A DNA stretch of 64,000 nt from Novosphingobium terrae (GCF_017163935.1 NZ_JABVZR010000001.1:3348001-3412000), one strand, 5' to 3'. Counted from the stretch's first letter, positions 1 through 8,790 are shown. Notes: generated by a model from the letters alone, not told the origin. Numbers and translations are program-made.

Positions 1-225
1 GACCGTGCCGTTCGACAGCTTGCCGACATAGTTGATGAGGATCACGTCAGCCGGAGTCGGGCTGCCGCCCGAACCGGCGCGCAGGGTCTGCACATCGACC
101 AGCTGCGGACGCACCGCCGCCGCCACGCCGCCACCCAGCGCCACCGCGACGATCGCGGCCAGCCACAGCTTCGACTTCGAGCCCTTGGCCAGCGGCTGGA
201 GGGGAACGCGGGTGATCTCGGTCAT
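1..225 (-). CDS. FKBP-type peptidyl-prolyl isomerase, 3' part outside window
   Basis: Reading from ATG at 225 gives a short basic N-terminus, one hydrophobic segment (about residues 19-35, an uncleaved anchor or signal peptide) and then DVILINYVGKLSNGTV, the opening strand of an FKBP fold (usually followed by FD). FKBPs catalyse cis-trans isomerisation of X-Pro bonds. The membrane segment suggests a periplasmic or envelope-facing folding helper. Only 75 residues lie inside the window, so the active site cannot be inspected. The family call rests on this one strand motif and the topology. Confidence 0.75.
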   Translation of the reverse strand, partial: MTEITRVPLQPLAKGSKSKLWLAAIVAVALGGGVAAAVRPQLVDVQTLRAGSGGSPTPADVILINYVGKLSNGTV

Positions 226-365
226 CGTGCCATCCTGATCTGTTGCGCCGGGCAACGGGGCCCAGACGCCGGAAATTTCGCCGCCCCTCATGGCTCAAGC
301 CGCCCGCAGGAGCAAGCCCCGCACGCAGCCTATAGCACCAAAGAATCGGGGGCGCTTTTGTGGTC

Positions 366-410
366 GCATCGTTTTTGCGAAAAACCGGTTCCCACTTTTT
401 CGCACGATGC
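366..410. repeat. 45-base imperfect palindrome of a widespread alphaproteobacterial type
   Basis: The element begins GCATCGT and ends ACGATGC. Inside are the mirrored blocks TTGCGAAAAACCGGTT and CCCACTTTTTCGC. I recall this sequence type as a common dispersed intergenic palindrome in Sphingomonadales and Rhizobiales genomes; that is memory, not a search. Only one copy is present here. It could fold as a hairpin in either transcript. Confidence 0.55.
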
Positions 411-541
411 TCCGCCTGCCATGCACCCGCGACGGAGCACAGATACGCCAAAGGCCCGCCAGCTTCGTCGCTTTTCCGGAACGCTGTCCGAATCGGCAAG
501 GAAGCCACGGGCCCCTGATGTCGCTAAGCGAAGATGGATCA

Positions 542-563
542 GGCAGGCTGCTTCCAGCCTGCC
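542..563 (-). terminator. hairpin after rpsU
   Basis: Nine-base perfect stem GGCAGGCTG/CAGCCTGCC with a four-base loop, ending 10 bases from the rpsU stop codon. There is no strong U-run, so it may stabilise the 3' end rather than be a full intrinsic terminator. Confidence 0.5.
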
Positions 564-572
564 AACCCAGTC

Positions 573-779
573 TTACTTGACGCCGTCGCGCTCCTGGCGC
601 TTGCGCTCCAGCTTGCGGGCGCGGCGCACGGCAGCGGCCTTTTCGCGGGCGCGCTTCTCCGAGGGCTTCTCGAAGTGGCGGCGCAGCTTCATCTCACGAT
701 AAACGCCTTCACGCTGCAGCTTCTTCTTGAGCGCGCGCAGGGCTTGATCGACGTTATTATCGCGGACGAGAATCTGCAT
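573..779 (-). CDS. rpsU: 30S ribosomal protein S21
   Basis: The 68-residue, strongly basic protein begins [20 protein letters not shown] and continues with the [20 protein letters not shown] block diagnostic of bacterial S21. S21 sits on the small-subunit platform and helps mRNA and initiator engagement. The length matches the alphaproteobacterial family, which carries a slightly longer basic tail than the enterobacterial protein. The start at 779 gives the canonical N-terminus. It stands alone, not in the rpsU-dnaG-rpoD arrangement of enterobacteria, with a hairpin just downstream. Confidence 0.97.
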   Translation of the reverse strand: MQILVRDNNVDQALRALKKKLQREGVYREMKLRRHFEKPSEKRAREKAAAVRRARKLERKRQERDGVK

Positions 780-1092
780 AAAAAGAACAACCTCACGATC
801 ATCATGGCGAGAACCCCACCGATCCGCAGATCAAAAAAGCGGGGGAACACCTGAAGGATTTCAAAACACACGGACAGGCCGATTCCCTTGGGGAACGACC
901 GGAATTGCGGCGCCGCTACCAGAGTCGCACTCGGAAGGCAAGCCTTGGCAGCCATTTCCTCATGCGAAATGCCACTTCTGCATGCCAGCCGTGACAGTTT
1001 CACGACCAGCGTCCCGCCAAGGCACGGCCCTGTATAGACCTGATACACGCCAACACTGTTCCTCGGGCGCTCCTTAGGCTAACGGGGCGAGC
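780..1092. other. divergent intergenic region between rpsU and a pseudouridine synthase gene
   Basis: The 313 bases separate two divergent genes and must hold both promoters. I see no clear -35/-10 pair, operator or RNA. The minus-strand frame crossing it has no recognisable protein features. Confidence 0.4.
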
Positions 1093-2451
1093 ATGACCAA
1101 GGATAATACGAAAACGCCCCGCCAGCACCAGAGCGCCGACACCGTGCGCCAATTCACCGTGGGGCCCGACGACAATGACATCCGGCTGGATCGCTGGTTC
1201 AAGCGCCATCTGCCGCAGGTGGGCTTTGCCACCATCAGCCGCTGGGCGCGCACCGGCCAGATTCGCGTGGACGGCAAGCGCAGCGCGCCCGAAGACCGCC
1301 TGACCACCGGGCAGGTGCTGCGCGTGCCGCCGGGCGACACCCACGCCCCCGGCGCCGGAACCGGCAAGGGCGTCAAGGCGCGCAAGCCTCTGACCGACGC
1401 TCAGCTCGAACTGGCCGATGCCATCGTGCTGCACCGCGACCCCAGCGCCATCGTGATCAACAAGCCCCCGGGTCTGGCCACGCAGGGCGGCAGCGGCACC
1501 TATGAGCATGTCGACGGCCTGCTCGACGCCTATGCCCCCGACGGCCCGCGTCCCCGCCTTGTGCATCGCCTCGACAAGGACACCAGCGGCGCTCTGCTGG
1601 TCGCCGCCACGCCGGGCAGCGCGGCCTATTTCTCGAAGCGCTTTTCCTCGCGTCAGGCCACCAAGGTCTATTGGGCGCTGGTGACGGGCGTGCCCAGCAT
1701 CGATGAAGGCCTGATCGACCTGCCGCTCGCCAAGCAGCCGGGCACCGGCGGCGAGAAGATGATGGTCGACCATTCCGAGCAGGGCCAGCCCTCCAAGAGC
1801 CGCTACCGCGTGATCGACCGCGCAGGCAACAGCGCCTGCTGGATGGAGCTGCAGCCGCTGACGGGCCGCACCCATCAGCTGCGCGTCCATCTGGCCGCCA
1901 TCGGCCACCCTATCGTGGGCGACGGCAAGTATGGCGGTCAGGATGCCTTCCTGACCGGCAGCATCAGCCGCAAGATGCATCTGCATGCCCGCCGCATCAT
2001 CATCGATCACCCGGACGGCACCCCGCTGGATGTGACGGCCCCCCTGCCCGAGCATTTCGCGGCCAGCCTGGCCCAGCTCGGCTTCAACGAGGATGATGGC
2101 GAGTTCATCCCCGATCCCTCGGGCGAGCTGTCGCGCGACGAGGAAAAGTCGATCGCCAAGGCCCATGCCAAGCAATACCGCAAGGAACGCCGCGGCGAGC
2201 GCCGTGGCCGCGCGGAAAATGGCCGCGCCCGCACCGATGCCCAACCGCGCAAGGCCGTGCCCGGCAAGGCCCGCCCGGGCGGCGTGAAGCTCGGCAAGGG
2301 CAGCAAGGTTGCGCCCAAGACGGCTGCCCCCAAGGCAGCCTCAGCCAAGCCTGCCTCTGCGCCTCGCAGCGGCGCTTCGCGCCCGGCGGGCGGCAAGCCT
2401 GCGGCCCCCCGCAAGCCTTCCGCACCGCGTGGTGGCCCCAAGAGCCGCTGA
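1093..2451 (+). CDS. RluA-family 23S rRNA pseudouridine synthase with long basic tail
   Basis: Isomerises uridine to pseudouridine in rRNA. An N-terminal S4 RNA-binding domain (about residues 17-85, IRLDRWFKRHLPQ onward) precedes the RluA catalytic domain, with the signature LVHRLDKDTSGALL around residue 156 containing the catalytic Asp. A C-terminal region from about residue 345 is lysine, arginine, alanine and proline rich and low complexity, probably a disordered RNA-binding extension; it makes the protein (452 aa) longer than the usual 310-330. Position most resembles RluC-type enzymes, but the target uridine cannot be read from sequence. Its TGA overlaps the next gene's ATG by one base, so the two are probably co-translated. 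Confidence 0.9.
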   Translation: MTKDNTKTPRQHQSADTVRQFTVGPDDNDIRLDRWFKRHLPQVGFATISRWARTGQIRVDGKRSAPEDRLTTGQVLRVPPGDTHAPGAGTGKGVKARKPLTDAQLELADAIVLHRDPSAIVINKPPGLATQGGSGTYEHVDGLLDAYAPDGPRPRLVHRLDKDTSGALLVAATPGSAAYFSKRFSSRQATKVYWALVTGVPSIDEGLIDLPLAKQPGTGGEKMMVDHSEQGQPSKSRYRVIDRAGNSACWMELQPLTGRTHQLRVHLAAIGHPIVGDGKYGGQDAFLTGSISRKMHLHARRIIIDHPDGTPLDVTAPLPEHFAASLAQLGFNEDDGEFIPDPSGELSRDEEKSIAKAHAKQYRKERRGERRGRAENGRARTDAQPRKAVPGKARPGGVKLGKGSKVAPKTAAPKAASAKPASAPRSGASRPAGGKPAAPRKPSAPRGGPKSR

Positions 2452-3065
2452 TGCATCCCAACCCCGCCTTCCGCCTGCATGGGAAACCCGAGGATGATCG
2501 CGCGCTGATGGAGCGCCTGATCACCGAGGTCGGCTTCGGCATGATCTTCGCCGCCACGCCCGATGGCCCGCGCCTGGCGCATACGCCGCTGCGCTCCACC
2601 GGCGACGGGGCGGTGCAGTTCCATCTGGCGCGCGGCAATGCCTTGTCGCGTTATCTGGGCGGGGTGGATGCACTGGCGGTGGTGAACGGGCCTGACGCCT
2701 ATGTCTCGCCGCGCTGGTATGGTGACGATCCCTCTCAGGTGCCGACTTGGAACTATGTCGCGCTGGAGCTGGAAGGCCCCGTGCGGCGCATGGAGGAAGA
2801 CGGGCTGGTCGATCTGCTCGAAGCGCTGTCCGCGCGGGAAGAAGCCCGTCTGCCCGAACCGGCATGGACGATGGACAAGCTGGATGGCGATCTGCGCCAC
2901 CGCATGCTCTCGGCCATTGTCGGTTTCGAGATGGAGGTGCGGGCCTGGCGTCCCACCTTCAAGCTCTCGCAGAACAAGAATGAGGCGCAGCGCACGGGTG
3001 TGATCGAGGGGCTCGAAGAAACCGGCGCGCGCGCCATGGCGGAAATGATGCGGGGTTTGGGATGA
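2451..3065 (+). CDS. PaiB-like FMN-binding negative regulator family protein
   Basis: The 204-residue protein begins MHPNPAFR and carries the family pattern: flavin split-barrel core with FHLARGNALSRYL near residue 62, AYVSPRWYGDDPSQVPTWNY near residue 85, and FKLSQNKNEAQRTGVIEGL near the C-terminus. The family is named after Bacillus PaiB, reported as a negative regulator of sporulation and protease genes; its function in proteobacteria is unsettled and it may be a flavin enzyme. It overlaps both neighbours by one and four bases, placing it in the middle of a tight operon. Confidence 0.88.
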   Translation: MHPNPAFRLHGKPEDDRALMERLITEVGFGMIFAATPDGPRLAHTPLRSTGDGAVQFHLARGNALSRYLGGVDALAVVNGPDAYVSPRWYGDDPSQVPTWNYVALELEGPVRRMEEDGLVDLLEALSAREEARLPEPAWTMDKLDGDLRHRMLSAIVGFEMEVRAWRPTFKLSQNKNEAQRTGVIEGLEETGARAMAEMMRGLG

Positions 3066-3721
3066 GTGGCGCAATCCGTCTGGCCGTCTTCGATTGCGAC
3101 GGCACGCTGGTCGATGGCCAGCACGAGATCTGCGCGGCGATGGATGAGGCTTTCCTTGCCCTCGGCCTGCGCCCGCCTGCCCATGGCGCGGTAAGGCGCG
3201 CGGTGGGGCTCAGCCTGCCGCAGACGATGCGCCACCTCGCCAGCGAGGAAGGCATCGAGATCCAGACCGCGCTGGTCGAGGCCTATAAGACCGCCTATCG
3301 CACCGCCCGCGCCGAAGGCCGGGTGAGCGAGCCGATCTTTGCCGGCATCCGCCTGCTGCTCGATCAATTGCGTGAGGAAGGCTGGGATCTGGGCGTGGCC
3401 ACCGGCAAGAGCATGCGCGGGCTGCTGCATTGCCTGCAGGTCAATGCGCTGAGCGATCATTTCGTCACCTTGCAGACGGCGGACAATCACCCCTCCAAGC
3501 CGCACCCCGCCATGCTGCAGGCCGCGCTGGATCAGGCGATGGCCCTGCCCGCCGATGCGGTGATGATCGGCGACACCACCTATGACATCGCCATGGCCCG
3601 TTCGGCGGGCGTGCGCGCGGTGGGCGTGGCCTGGGGCTATCACCCGGCCAGCGAGCTGATCGCCGCCGGGGCCGAGGCCGTCGCCATGACCCCCGCCGAT
3701 TTGAAGGATATTCTGGGTTGA
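3062..3721 (+). CDS. HAD-superfamily hydrolase, phosphoglycolate phosphatase-like
   Basis: 219 residues with all four HAD motifs: FDCDGTLVDG (residues 10-19, nucleophile Asp first), a Thr in GVATGKS near residue 118, a Lys in HPSKPHP near residue 144, and MIGDTTYDIAMARSAG near residue 163. The cap is helical (HAD-IA), as in phosphoglycolate phosphatase and related sugar-phosphate phosphatases. The substrate is not determinable. The ATG overlaps the preceding stop and its own stop overlaps the next gene's TTG start. Confidence 0.88.
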   Translation: MSGAIRLAVFDCDGTLVDGQHEICAAMDEAFLALGLRPPAHGAVRRAVGLSLPQTMRHLASEEGIEIQTALVEAYKTAYRTARAEGRVSEPIFAGIRLLLDQLREEGWDLGVATGKSMRGLLHCLQVNALSDHFVTLQTADNHPSKPHPAMLQAALDQAMALPADAVMIGDTTYDIAMARSAGVRAVGVAWGYHPASELIAAGAEAVAMTPADLKDILG

Positions 3722-3936
3722 GCAAGACATTCGCCCCCGAGGAGATCGCCAAGGCGCGCTTCAAGCGCCTGACCTATGTGCGCTTCGGCGGCGTGGTGGT
3801 GGCGATGGTCGGCGCGGCCATTGCGGCGGATAAGGTGGCGCTGCCGCATTGGCTGGGGCTGCTGCTGATCGTGATCGGTCTGTTCGATGTGCTGGTCTTC
3901 CCCCGCATGCTGGTGCGCCGCTGGAAGAAAGGTTAA
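3718..3936 (+). CDS. small two-helix membrane protein, TTG start
   Basis: 72 residues, with hydrophobic segments at about 23-40 and 45-62 separated by a short polar turn, and charged ends (EEIAKARFKR; RRWKKG). No functional motif recognised. The TTG at 3718 overlaps the stop of the HAD gene by four bases and has AAGGA at about 3707 with good spacing, supporting the non-ATG start. It sits between the HAD hydrolase and the ATP12 chaperone gene, so it is probably co-expressed with them. Confidence 0.7.
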   Translation: MSKTFAPEEIAKARFKRLTYVRFGGVVVAMVGAAIAADKVALPHWLGLLLIVIGLFDVLVFPRMLVRRWKKG

Positions 3937-3939
3937 GTT

Positions 3940-4635
3940 TTGAAGCGTTTCTACAAAGAGGTTTCGGTTGAGCCCACCGATGCCGGTTTCGGCGTGCGGC
4001 TCGATGGCCGCGCCGTGAAGACCGTGGGCGGCCGCCCGCAGGTGGTGCCCAGCAAGGCTCTGGCGCAGGCCATGGCGGCGGAATGGGCGGGCCAAGGCGA
4101 GGAGATCGACACGCGCGTCTTCCTGCTGCGCGATATGGCCGATTACGCGCTGGATGTGGTCGCCGCCGATCCCACCGAGGCGATGCGCGCGCTGGTGCCC
4201 TACGCCGAGACCGACACGCTGTGCTACCGCGCCGATCCCGATGAGGCGGTGTGGCAGCGCCAGCAGGCGGTGTGGGAGCCGATCCTGACCGGCGCCGAGG
4301 CCCGCTATGGCCTGCGCTTCGAGCGCGTCTCCGGCATCATCGCCAGGCCCCAGCCCGCCGAGACCATGGCGCGGGTGGAGGATCTGCTGGCGGGCAAGGA
4401 TGCCTTTGCTCTGGCGGCGCTGCGCAATCTGGCCGGGCTTGCCGCCTCGCTGGTGACGGGCCTGCTGGCGCTGGAAGAGGATGCCGATCTGGCCGCCCTG
4501 TGGGATGCCGCCCATCTGGAGGAAAACTGGCAGATCGAACTCTGGGGCAGCGACTACGAGGCCGAGCAGCGTCAGGAAAAGCGCCGCGCCGCCTTCATGG
4601 CCGCAGCCGAGTTCGCCAGACTGGCACGGGGCTAA
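3940..4635 (+). CDS. ATP12-family F1-ATPase assembly chaperone
   Basis: The 231-residue protein opens MKRFYKEVSVE and contains the conserved segments GFGVRLDGRAVKT (about residue 14) and LRDMADYALD (about residue 63), matching ATP12 of alphaproteobacteria and mitochondria. ATP12 binds free F1 alpha subunits and prevents aggregation until assembly with beta. The first codon is TTG at 3940, three bases after the preceding stop, with AAAGG upstream at about eight bases. The bacterial members are essentially restricted to alphaproteobacteria and are a useful taxonomic marker. Confidence 0.9.
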   Translation: MKRFYKEVSVEPTDAGFGVRLDGRAVKTVGGRPQVVPSKALAQAMAAEWAGQGEEIDTRVFLLRDMADYALDVVAADPTEAMRALVPYAETDTLCYRADPDEAVWQRQQAVWEPILTGAEARYGLRFERVSGIIARPQPAETMARVEDLLAGKDAFALAALRNLAGLAASLVTGLLALEEDADLAALWDAAHLEENWQIELWGSDYEAEQRQEKRRAAFMAAAEFARLARG

Positions 4636-4702
4636 GCCCCCGTCTCGACCAAACCCGAAAAACTGCTATTCTCCGCAAGCACTTGCATCGTGGAGGGCGG
4701 TT

Positions 4703-5230
4703 ATGGGGGCATGGGGCGCGATCATCATGAGCTTTTTCGGGGCGCTCTTCGCCGCGATCACGCTCCACTGGCAATTCCATGTCGCCGGGCCGCTGCTCGC
4801 CCTGCCCTTTCTGGGCTTTGCGGCGATCGGGCTGGGCGCGGCCTATGTGGTGCGCCAACCCGGCACCGGGCTGGAGCCATCGCCCAAGGCCGCGCGGATG
4901 ATCACGATCAGCAGCATCGGCGAAGGCGTCGGCCTGTTCATCGCCTCCAACCTCGTGGTCAATCTGCATCATGAGGCATGGCTGCTGCCCGCCATGGCGC
5001 TGGTGGTGGGGCTGCATTTCATCCCCATCGCCCATGCCGCCGCGTTCCGGCCCTTTTACGCGCTGGGCGGCGGGTTGATCATCGGCGCCCTTGCCGGTTT
5101 CGTCATTCCAGCCCCGACGGGCGGCGCGATCTCCGGCTTCCTTGCCGTGATATGCCTGTGGATCGCCGCCAGCGCCGCCCTGTGGCGGGACGCGCGCTTC
5201 AGGCGTGCCAGCCTTGCGGCAACAGCTTAA
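4703..5230 (+). CDS. integral membrane protein of unknown function
   Basis: 175 residues with about five hydrophobic helices: residues 4-20, 25-45, 65-85, 91-125 and 135-160. The ATG at 4703 follows GGAGGGCGG at 4692-4700; longer frames read through the ATP12 3' end and are unlikely. No domain recognised. It converges on the lipid-transport operon, whose last stop is three bases away on the other strand. Confidence 0.7.
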   Translation: MGAWGAIIMSFFGALFAAITLHWQFHVAGPLLALPFLGFAAIGLGAAYVVRQPGTGLEPSPKAARMITISSIGEGVGLFIASNLVVNLHHEAWLLPAMALVVGLHFIPIAHAAAFRPFYALGGGLIIGALAGFVIPAPTGGAISGFLAVICLWIAASAALWRDARFRRASLAATA

Positions 5231-5233
5231 ACG

Positions 5234-5848
5234 TCAGCCAACCCACTCCGCAACCTGCCCGGCCAGCGTGTTGGCCGCGCGGTTCAGCGCCTGAGCCAGA
5301 TCGCCGCCATTGGGCGAGACATCGGGCTCACTCACTTCGAAACGGCGCATCGTCACCTCGCCATTGGCATGGTGCAGCACCGCATCATAGCGGATCACCG
5401 CCGAGTGGCTCTTCGCATCGTAACCCATCGCCAGCAGGCGCCCGTCGAGGCGGGTGGCGCCCACGCCATCCTCATCCAGCGTGACGGGGCGCTTGCCGGT
5501 GGCGCGCAGATCCTCGGCCAGCAGATTGCGCAGCAGGCGCGCAGGGCGCTCGACCCAGAAGGCGTCCTTCATATAGGCGATCGAGGTCGGGCTCACCTGA
5601 ACCGTCATGCGCGCGGTGGCCAGACCGCGATCGGTGTCGGGCTCGGCCACCACCAGCGTGTCGGCGGGCTTGAAGGCCGCCTGCGTGCCCTGAGGTGCCT
5701 TGGCGTCCGACGTCAGCGTGTAAAGCTGAGCGGGCGACTTGCCGCCGCCAATGCTCACGCAGCCGCTCAGCGCCATGCCCGCCACCATCAGCGGCGCGAT
5801 CCACCGGGCTTTTGCCTGCATCGCCTTGCTCATCTGTGGCCCCTTCAT
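5234..5848 (-). CDS. ABC-type transport auxiliary lipoprotein of the Mla/MCE operon (PqiC-like)
   Basis: 204 residues with a lipoprotein signal peptide ending in the lipobox LSGC (Cys at about residue 30). The mature part is a PqiC/ABC-auxiliary domain: LYTLTS, then WVERPARLLRNLLAEDLRATG and a C-terminal FEVSEPDVSPNGGDLAQALN segment. PqiC-like lipoproteins are outer-membrane partners of MCE proteins in phospholipid movement across the periplasm. This is the last of four overlapping genes; its start overlaps the mlaD-like stop by four bases. Confidence 0.88.
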   Translation of the reverse strand: MKGPQMSKAMQAKARWIAPLMVAGMALSGCVSIGGGKSPAQLYTLTSDAKAPQGTQAAFKPADTLVVAEPDTDRGLATARMTVQVSPTSIAYMKDAFWVERPARLLRNLLAEDLRATGKRPVTLDEDGVGATRLDGRLLAMGYDAKSHSAVIRYDAVLHHANGEVTMRRFEVSEPDVSPNGGDLAQALNRAANTLAGQVAEWVG

Positions 5849-6783
5849 GGCTTATAGACCGGCACCTTGGGCGCGGCGAGCAGAGCCGCTCCGCCCTGGG
5901 AGTCGAGTTTCTCGGTGATGGCGCGCAGCGCCTTGGTGGTGGCGCGCAGATCGCGGATCGCGGCTTCGGCCTGAGGCAGCGTGTCGGTCGACAGGCGCGT
6001 GGTGGCCGGGCGGGCGGCATCCAGCTCGGCCTGAAGCGATTCTGCCGCATGCTGCGCCGCGTTCAGCGTGTCATTCACATGATGCACGATGGACGGGCCA
6101 TTGGGATCAAGCTGCTTGTTGGCGTTGGCCGCCACCGACTGAAACTCAGCCACGGCATCCTTGGCCCCGGCCAGCGTGGCGTTGAGGTTGGTCAGCGTCT
6201 GGCGCAATTGCGGCGAGGCATCGGCCAGATTGCCGGTCAGCCGGTCGGTGTTCTTGAGGATGCCGGCCAGATGCTTCTGGTTCTCATCCGTGAGCATGTT
6301 GCCCAGCTTTTCGGTCAGCGTGGCCAGACGCTCCATCAGCAGCGGCGCGTTGGTCAGCAGCTCGCCCAGCCCCGAACGCTTGGTGGGGATCACCGGCACG
6401 CCATCGGGGCCAATCTCGCTGATGGGCGGGCGGCCCTTCACGCCACCGGCCAGCTGGATGTTCGAGACACCGGTAAAGCTGCCCTGGATCGTGGCGGTGG
6501 TGCCCTCCAGAATGGGGATCTTGTGATCCAGCGAAATGCGCACGCGGACATAGGAGGGATCGCGCTTCCACAGCTCGATCTCGGAGATCATCCCTGCCGG
6601 AACGCCCGCGTAATTGACCGTCGAACCCTTGGCCAGACCGTCCACCGATTGCGGGAAGTAGATGTCATAGACATCCTGCTTGTCCTTGGAGAGATGCGCC
6701 ATCCAGATGAAGGCACCGGCCACAAGGGCCAGCAGCGCCAGCGTGACGGCCCCTACCCAGACATGATTGGCGCGCGTTTCCAT
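5845..6783 (-). CDS. mlaD: MCE-domain substrate-binding protein (MlaD family)
   Basis: 312 residues: a short cytoplasmic start, one transmembrane helix (about 10-30), then an MCE domain (about residues 40-118, VDGLAKGSTVNYAGVPAGMI and IQGSFTGVSNIQLAGG). A long helical C-terminal region follows (about 150-300), with repeated LA/NL heptad-like spacing. MCE proteins form hexameric rings that carry lipids between the inner-membrane ABC transporter and periplasmic partners. The long helical tail resembles the PqiB/YebT or Mce type more than compact MlaD, so it may form a channel-like extension. Confidence 0.88.
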   Translation of the reverse strand: METRANHVWVGAVTLALLALVAGAFIWMAHLSKDKQDVYDIYFPQSVDGLAKGSTVNYAGVPAGMISEIELWKRDPSYVRVRISLDHKIPILEGTTATIQGSFTGVSNIQLAGGVKGRPPISEIGPDGVPVIPTKRSGLGELLTNAPLLMERLATLTEKLGNMLTDENQKHLAGILKNTDRLTGNLADASPQLRQTLTNLNATLAGAKDAVAEFQSVAANANKQLDPNGPSIVHHVNDTLNAAQHAAESLQAELDAARPATTRLSTDTLPQAEAAIRDLRATTKALRAITEKLDSQGGAALLAAPKVPVYKP

Positions 6784-6791
6784 ACTCGTCC

Positions 6792-7664
6792 CTATGCCTT
6801 GCTGCCGGGGTTGCTGTCCATTGCCTTGGCAGGCGGGTGTTTGTTGCCGTCCGGTTCGCGGCTGGCGAGAGCTGCTCTGCCGCGTGGCCCGGCGAAATAT
6901 TCCTGAATCCAGGGGTGATCGCTTTTCATCAGCTCCGGGATCGTGCCCACGGCGATGACCTTCTTGTCGGCCAGCACCGCGACGCGGTCACAGATCTCAT
7001 GCAGCGTGTCGAGATCGTGGGTGATGAGGAAGACCCCCAACCCCAAAGTCTCGTGCAATTCCTTGATGAGGTTGTCGAAACCCGCCGCGCTGATCGGATC
7101 GAGGCCTGCGGTCGGCTCATCGAGGAACAGCAGTTCGGGATCGAGCGCCAGAGCGCGGGCCAGACCCGCACGCTTGCGCATGCCGCCAGACAGTTCGGAA
7201 GGATATTTGGCTGCCGCCTCAGCCGGAAGGCCCGAGAGCATCACCTTGAGGCAGGCGATCTCATGAAACAGCTCTTCCGACATCTTCGGATAGAATTCGC
7301 GCAGCGGCACTAGCACATTTTCCGCCACCGTCAGCGTGGAGAACAGCGCGCCGCCCTGAAACAGCACGCCCCAGCGGCTGCGGATATCGACATCCTCGTT
7401 GCAGGCCTCGCCCATGTTCTGGCCCAGCACCTCGACCGTGCCTTCGGTATAGGGCTGGAGGCCGATGATCGAGCGCATCAGCACCGATTTGCCCGTGCCC
7501 GACCCGCCGACCACGCCCAGAATTTCGCCCCGCCGCATGGTGAGCGACAATCCGTCATGCACGGCATGATCGCCGAAGCGGTTGACCAGCCCCTCGATGC
7601 GGATGATCGCGTCATCGTCGCTCGGGTCGCGAGCCTCGGTGGCGACGGCAGCCTCCTCGCTCAT
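6792..7664 (-). CDS. mlaF: Mla-type ABC transporter ATP-binding protein
   Basis: 290 residues from ATG at 7664. Walker A GGSGTGKS (about residue 53), signature LSGGMRKRAGLARAL (about 155), Walker B LLFLDEPTAGLDP and a switch His in FLITHDLD are all present, so it should be an active ATPase powering lipid transport. The start chosen overlaps the permease stop by four bases; a longer in-frame extension would lie within the permease gene and has unnatural composition. The 30-residue tail beyond the ATPase domain is charged and probably disordered. Confidence 0.92.
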   Translation of the reverse strand: MSEEAAVATEARDPSDDDAIIRIEGLVNRFGDHAVHDGLSLTMRRGEILGVVGGSGTGKSVLMRSIIGLQPYTEGTVEVLGQNMGEACNEDVDIRSRWGVLFQGGALFSTLTVAENVLVPLREFYPKMSEELFHEIACLKVMLSGLPAEAAAKYPSELSGGMRKRAGLARALALDPELLFLDEPTAGLDPISAAGFDNLIKELHETLGLGVFLITHDLDTLHEICDRVAVLADKKVIAVGTIPELMKSDHPWIQEYFAGPRGRAALASREPDGNKHPPAKAMDSNPGSKA

Positions 7665-8770
7665 AGCCAGCCGATCTTGGAGAAGAAGACCGCGAAGAAA
7701 GCGTCCAGCACGATGACCATGAAGATGCCCTCCACCACCGCCTTGGTGGTGCGCAGGCCTACCTCTTCCGAATTGCCCTCGACCTTCATGCCCTGATAGC
7801 AGCCGGTCATGCCGATGATCAGGCCGAAGACCGGCCCCTTGATCAGCCCGACCCACAGGTCCAGCACCGGCACCACCTCCTTGATGCGCGAGAGGAAGGT
7901 GATGAAGGGAATGCCCAGCGCCAGCTGCCCCAGCACCGCGCCGCCAATGATCGAGATCACCGAGGAATAGAAGCCCAGCAAGGTGAGCATCACCACGCAG
8001 GCGATGACGCGCGGCAGCACCAGCGCCTCCATCGGATCGACGCCGATGGTGCGCATGGCATCCACCTCCTCGGTCAGCTTCATCGTGCCGATCTGCGCGG
8101 CAAAGGCGCTGCCCGAACGGCCCGCGACCATGATGGCGGTCATCAGCACGCCAAGCTCACGCAGGGCAAGGCGGCCCGTCAGATTGATGGTGTAGATTTC
8201 CGCGCCGAACTGCTGCAGCTGCACCGCGCCCTGCTGGGCGATCACGATGCCGACCAGAAAGCTCATCATGCCGATGATGAAGAGAGCATCGACGCCGACG
8301 AGCTGCAACTGGCGCACCAGCGCCGTTACCCGCAGCCGTGAGGGATTGCGGATCACCCGGAAGATCGCCAGCACCACCGCGCCCAGAAAGCTGAGCGCCT
8401 GCTGCGTGCCGTTGATGCCGCCCAGCACTGCCGTGCCGACTTCGGCGGGCACTTTGGTGAGCAGCGGTTCTTCGGGCGGGACGGTCTGCGTGTCGTCGGG
8501 CGTGTCCTTCACCGCCTCGATCAGGCGCTCGGCCTCGGGACTCGCGCCCTCGATAGGGGCATCGAGATCGCGCGACAGGCGGTAGACGATCCAGGCGCCC
8601 ACCGTATCGACTTCCTCAAGCCCCGAAATATCCACCACGCTGGCCGCATCCACGGCGCGCAGTTTGCTCTCGACCGAGGTCAGCGTGGAGACAACCAGCC
8701 GCCCGCTCAGCACCAGACGGGCCGCGCCATCGGCCTGATCTTCAAGGGTGAATTGCGCGGAGGCGGTCAT
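7661..8770 (-). CDS. mlaE: MlaE-family ABC permease with N-terminal STAS domain
   Basis: 369 residues: residues 1-90 form a STAS-like domain (LVLSGRLVVSTLTSVESKL, VVDISGLEEVDTVGAWIVYRL) and residues 120-369 the MlaE permease, including LRELGVLMTAIMVAGRSGSAFAAQ and the EVDAMRTIG coupling motif. The STAS domain is fused here, whereas enterobacteria encode it separately (MlaB). It is the first gene of the permease-ATPase-MCE-lipoprotein operon and is divergent from valS, from which it is separated by a short promoter region. Confidence 0.92.
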   Translation of the reverse strand: MTASAQFTLEDQADGAARLVLSGRLVVSTLTSVESKLRAVDAASVVDISGLEEVDTVGAWIVYRLSRDLDAPIEGASPEAERLIEAVKDTPDDTQTVPPEEPLLTKVPAEVGTAVLGGINGTQQALSFLGAVVLAIFRVIRNPSRLRVTALVRQLQLVGVDALFIIGMMSFLVGIVIAQQGAVQLQQFGAEIYTINLTGRLALRELGVLMTAIMVAGRSGSAFAAQIGTMKLTEEVDAMRTIGVDPMEALVLPRVIACVVMLTLLGFYSSVISIIGGAVLGQLALGIPFITFLSRIKEVVPVLDLWVGLIKGPVFGLIIGMTGCYQGMKVEGNSEEVGLRTTKAVVEGIFMVIVLDAFFAVFFSKIGWL

Positions 8771-8790
8771 GCAGGGGCGGGGATGACTTC

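Larger units (their letters stand above)
226..572. other. intergenic region between the FKBP gene and rpsU
   Basis: Both flanking genes read on the minus strand. The stretch holds the rpsU terminator hairpin (542-563), a 45-base palindromic element (366-410) and, next to 225, presumably the promoter of the FKBP gene. The reading frames crossing it are interrupted or have unnatural composition, and I see no convincing gene. Confidence 0.5.

Noticed and set aside
3004..3725. TGA/ATG overlaps between PaiB-like, HAD and small membrane genes as frameshifts
   Set aside because: Each gene is complete with its own motifs; the overlaps are ordinary translational coupling.
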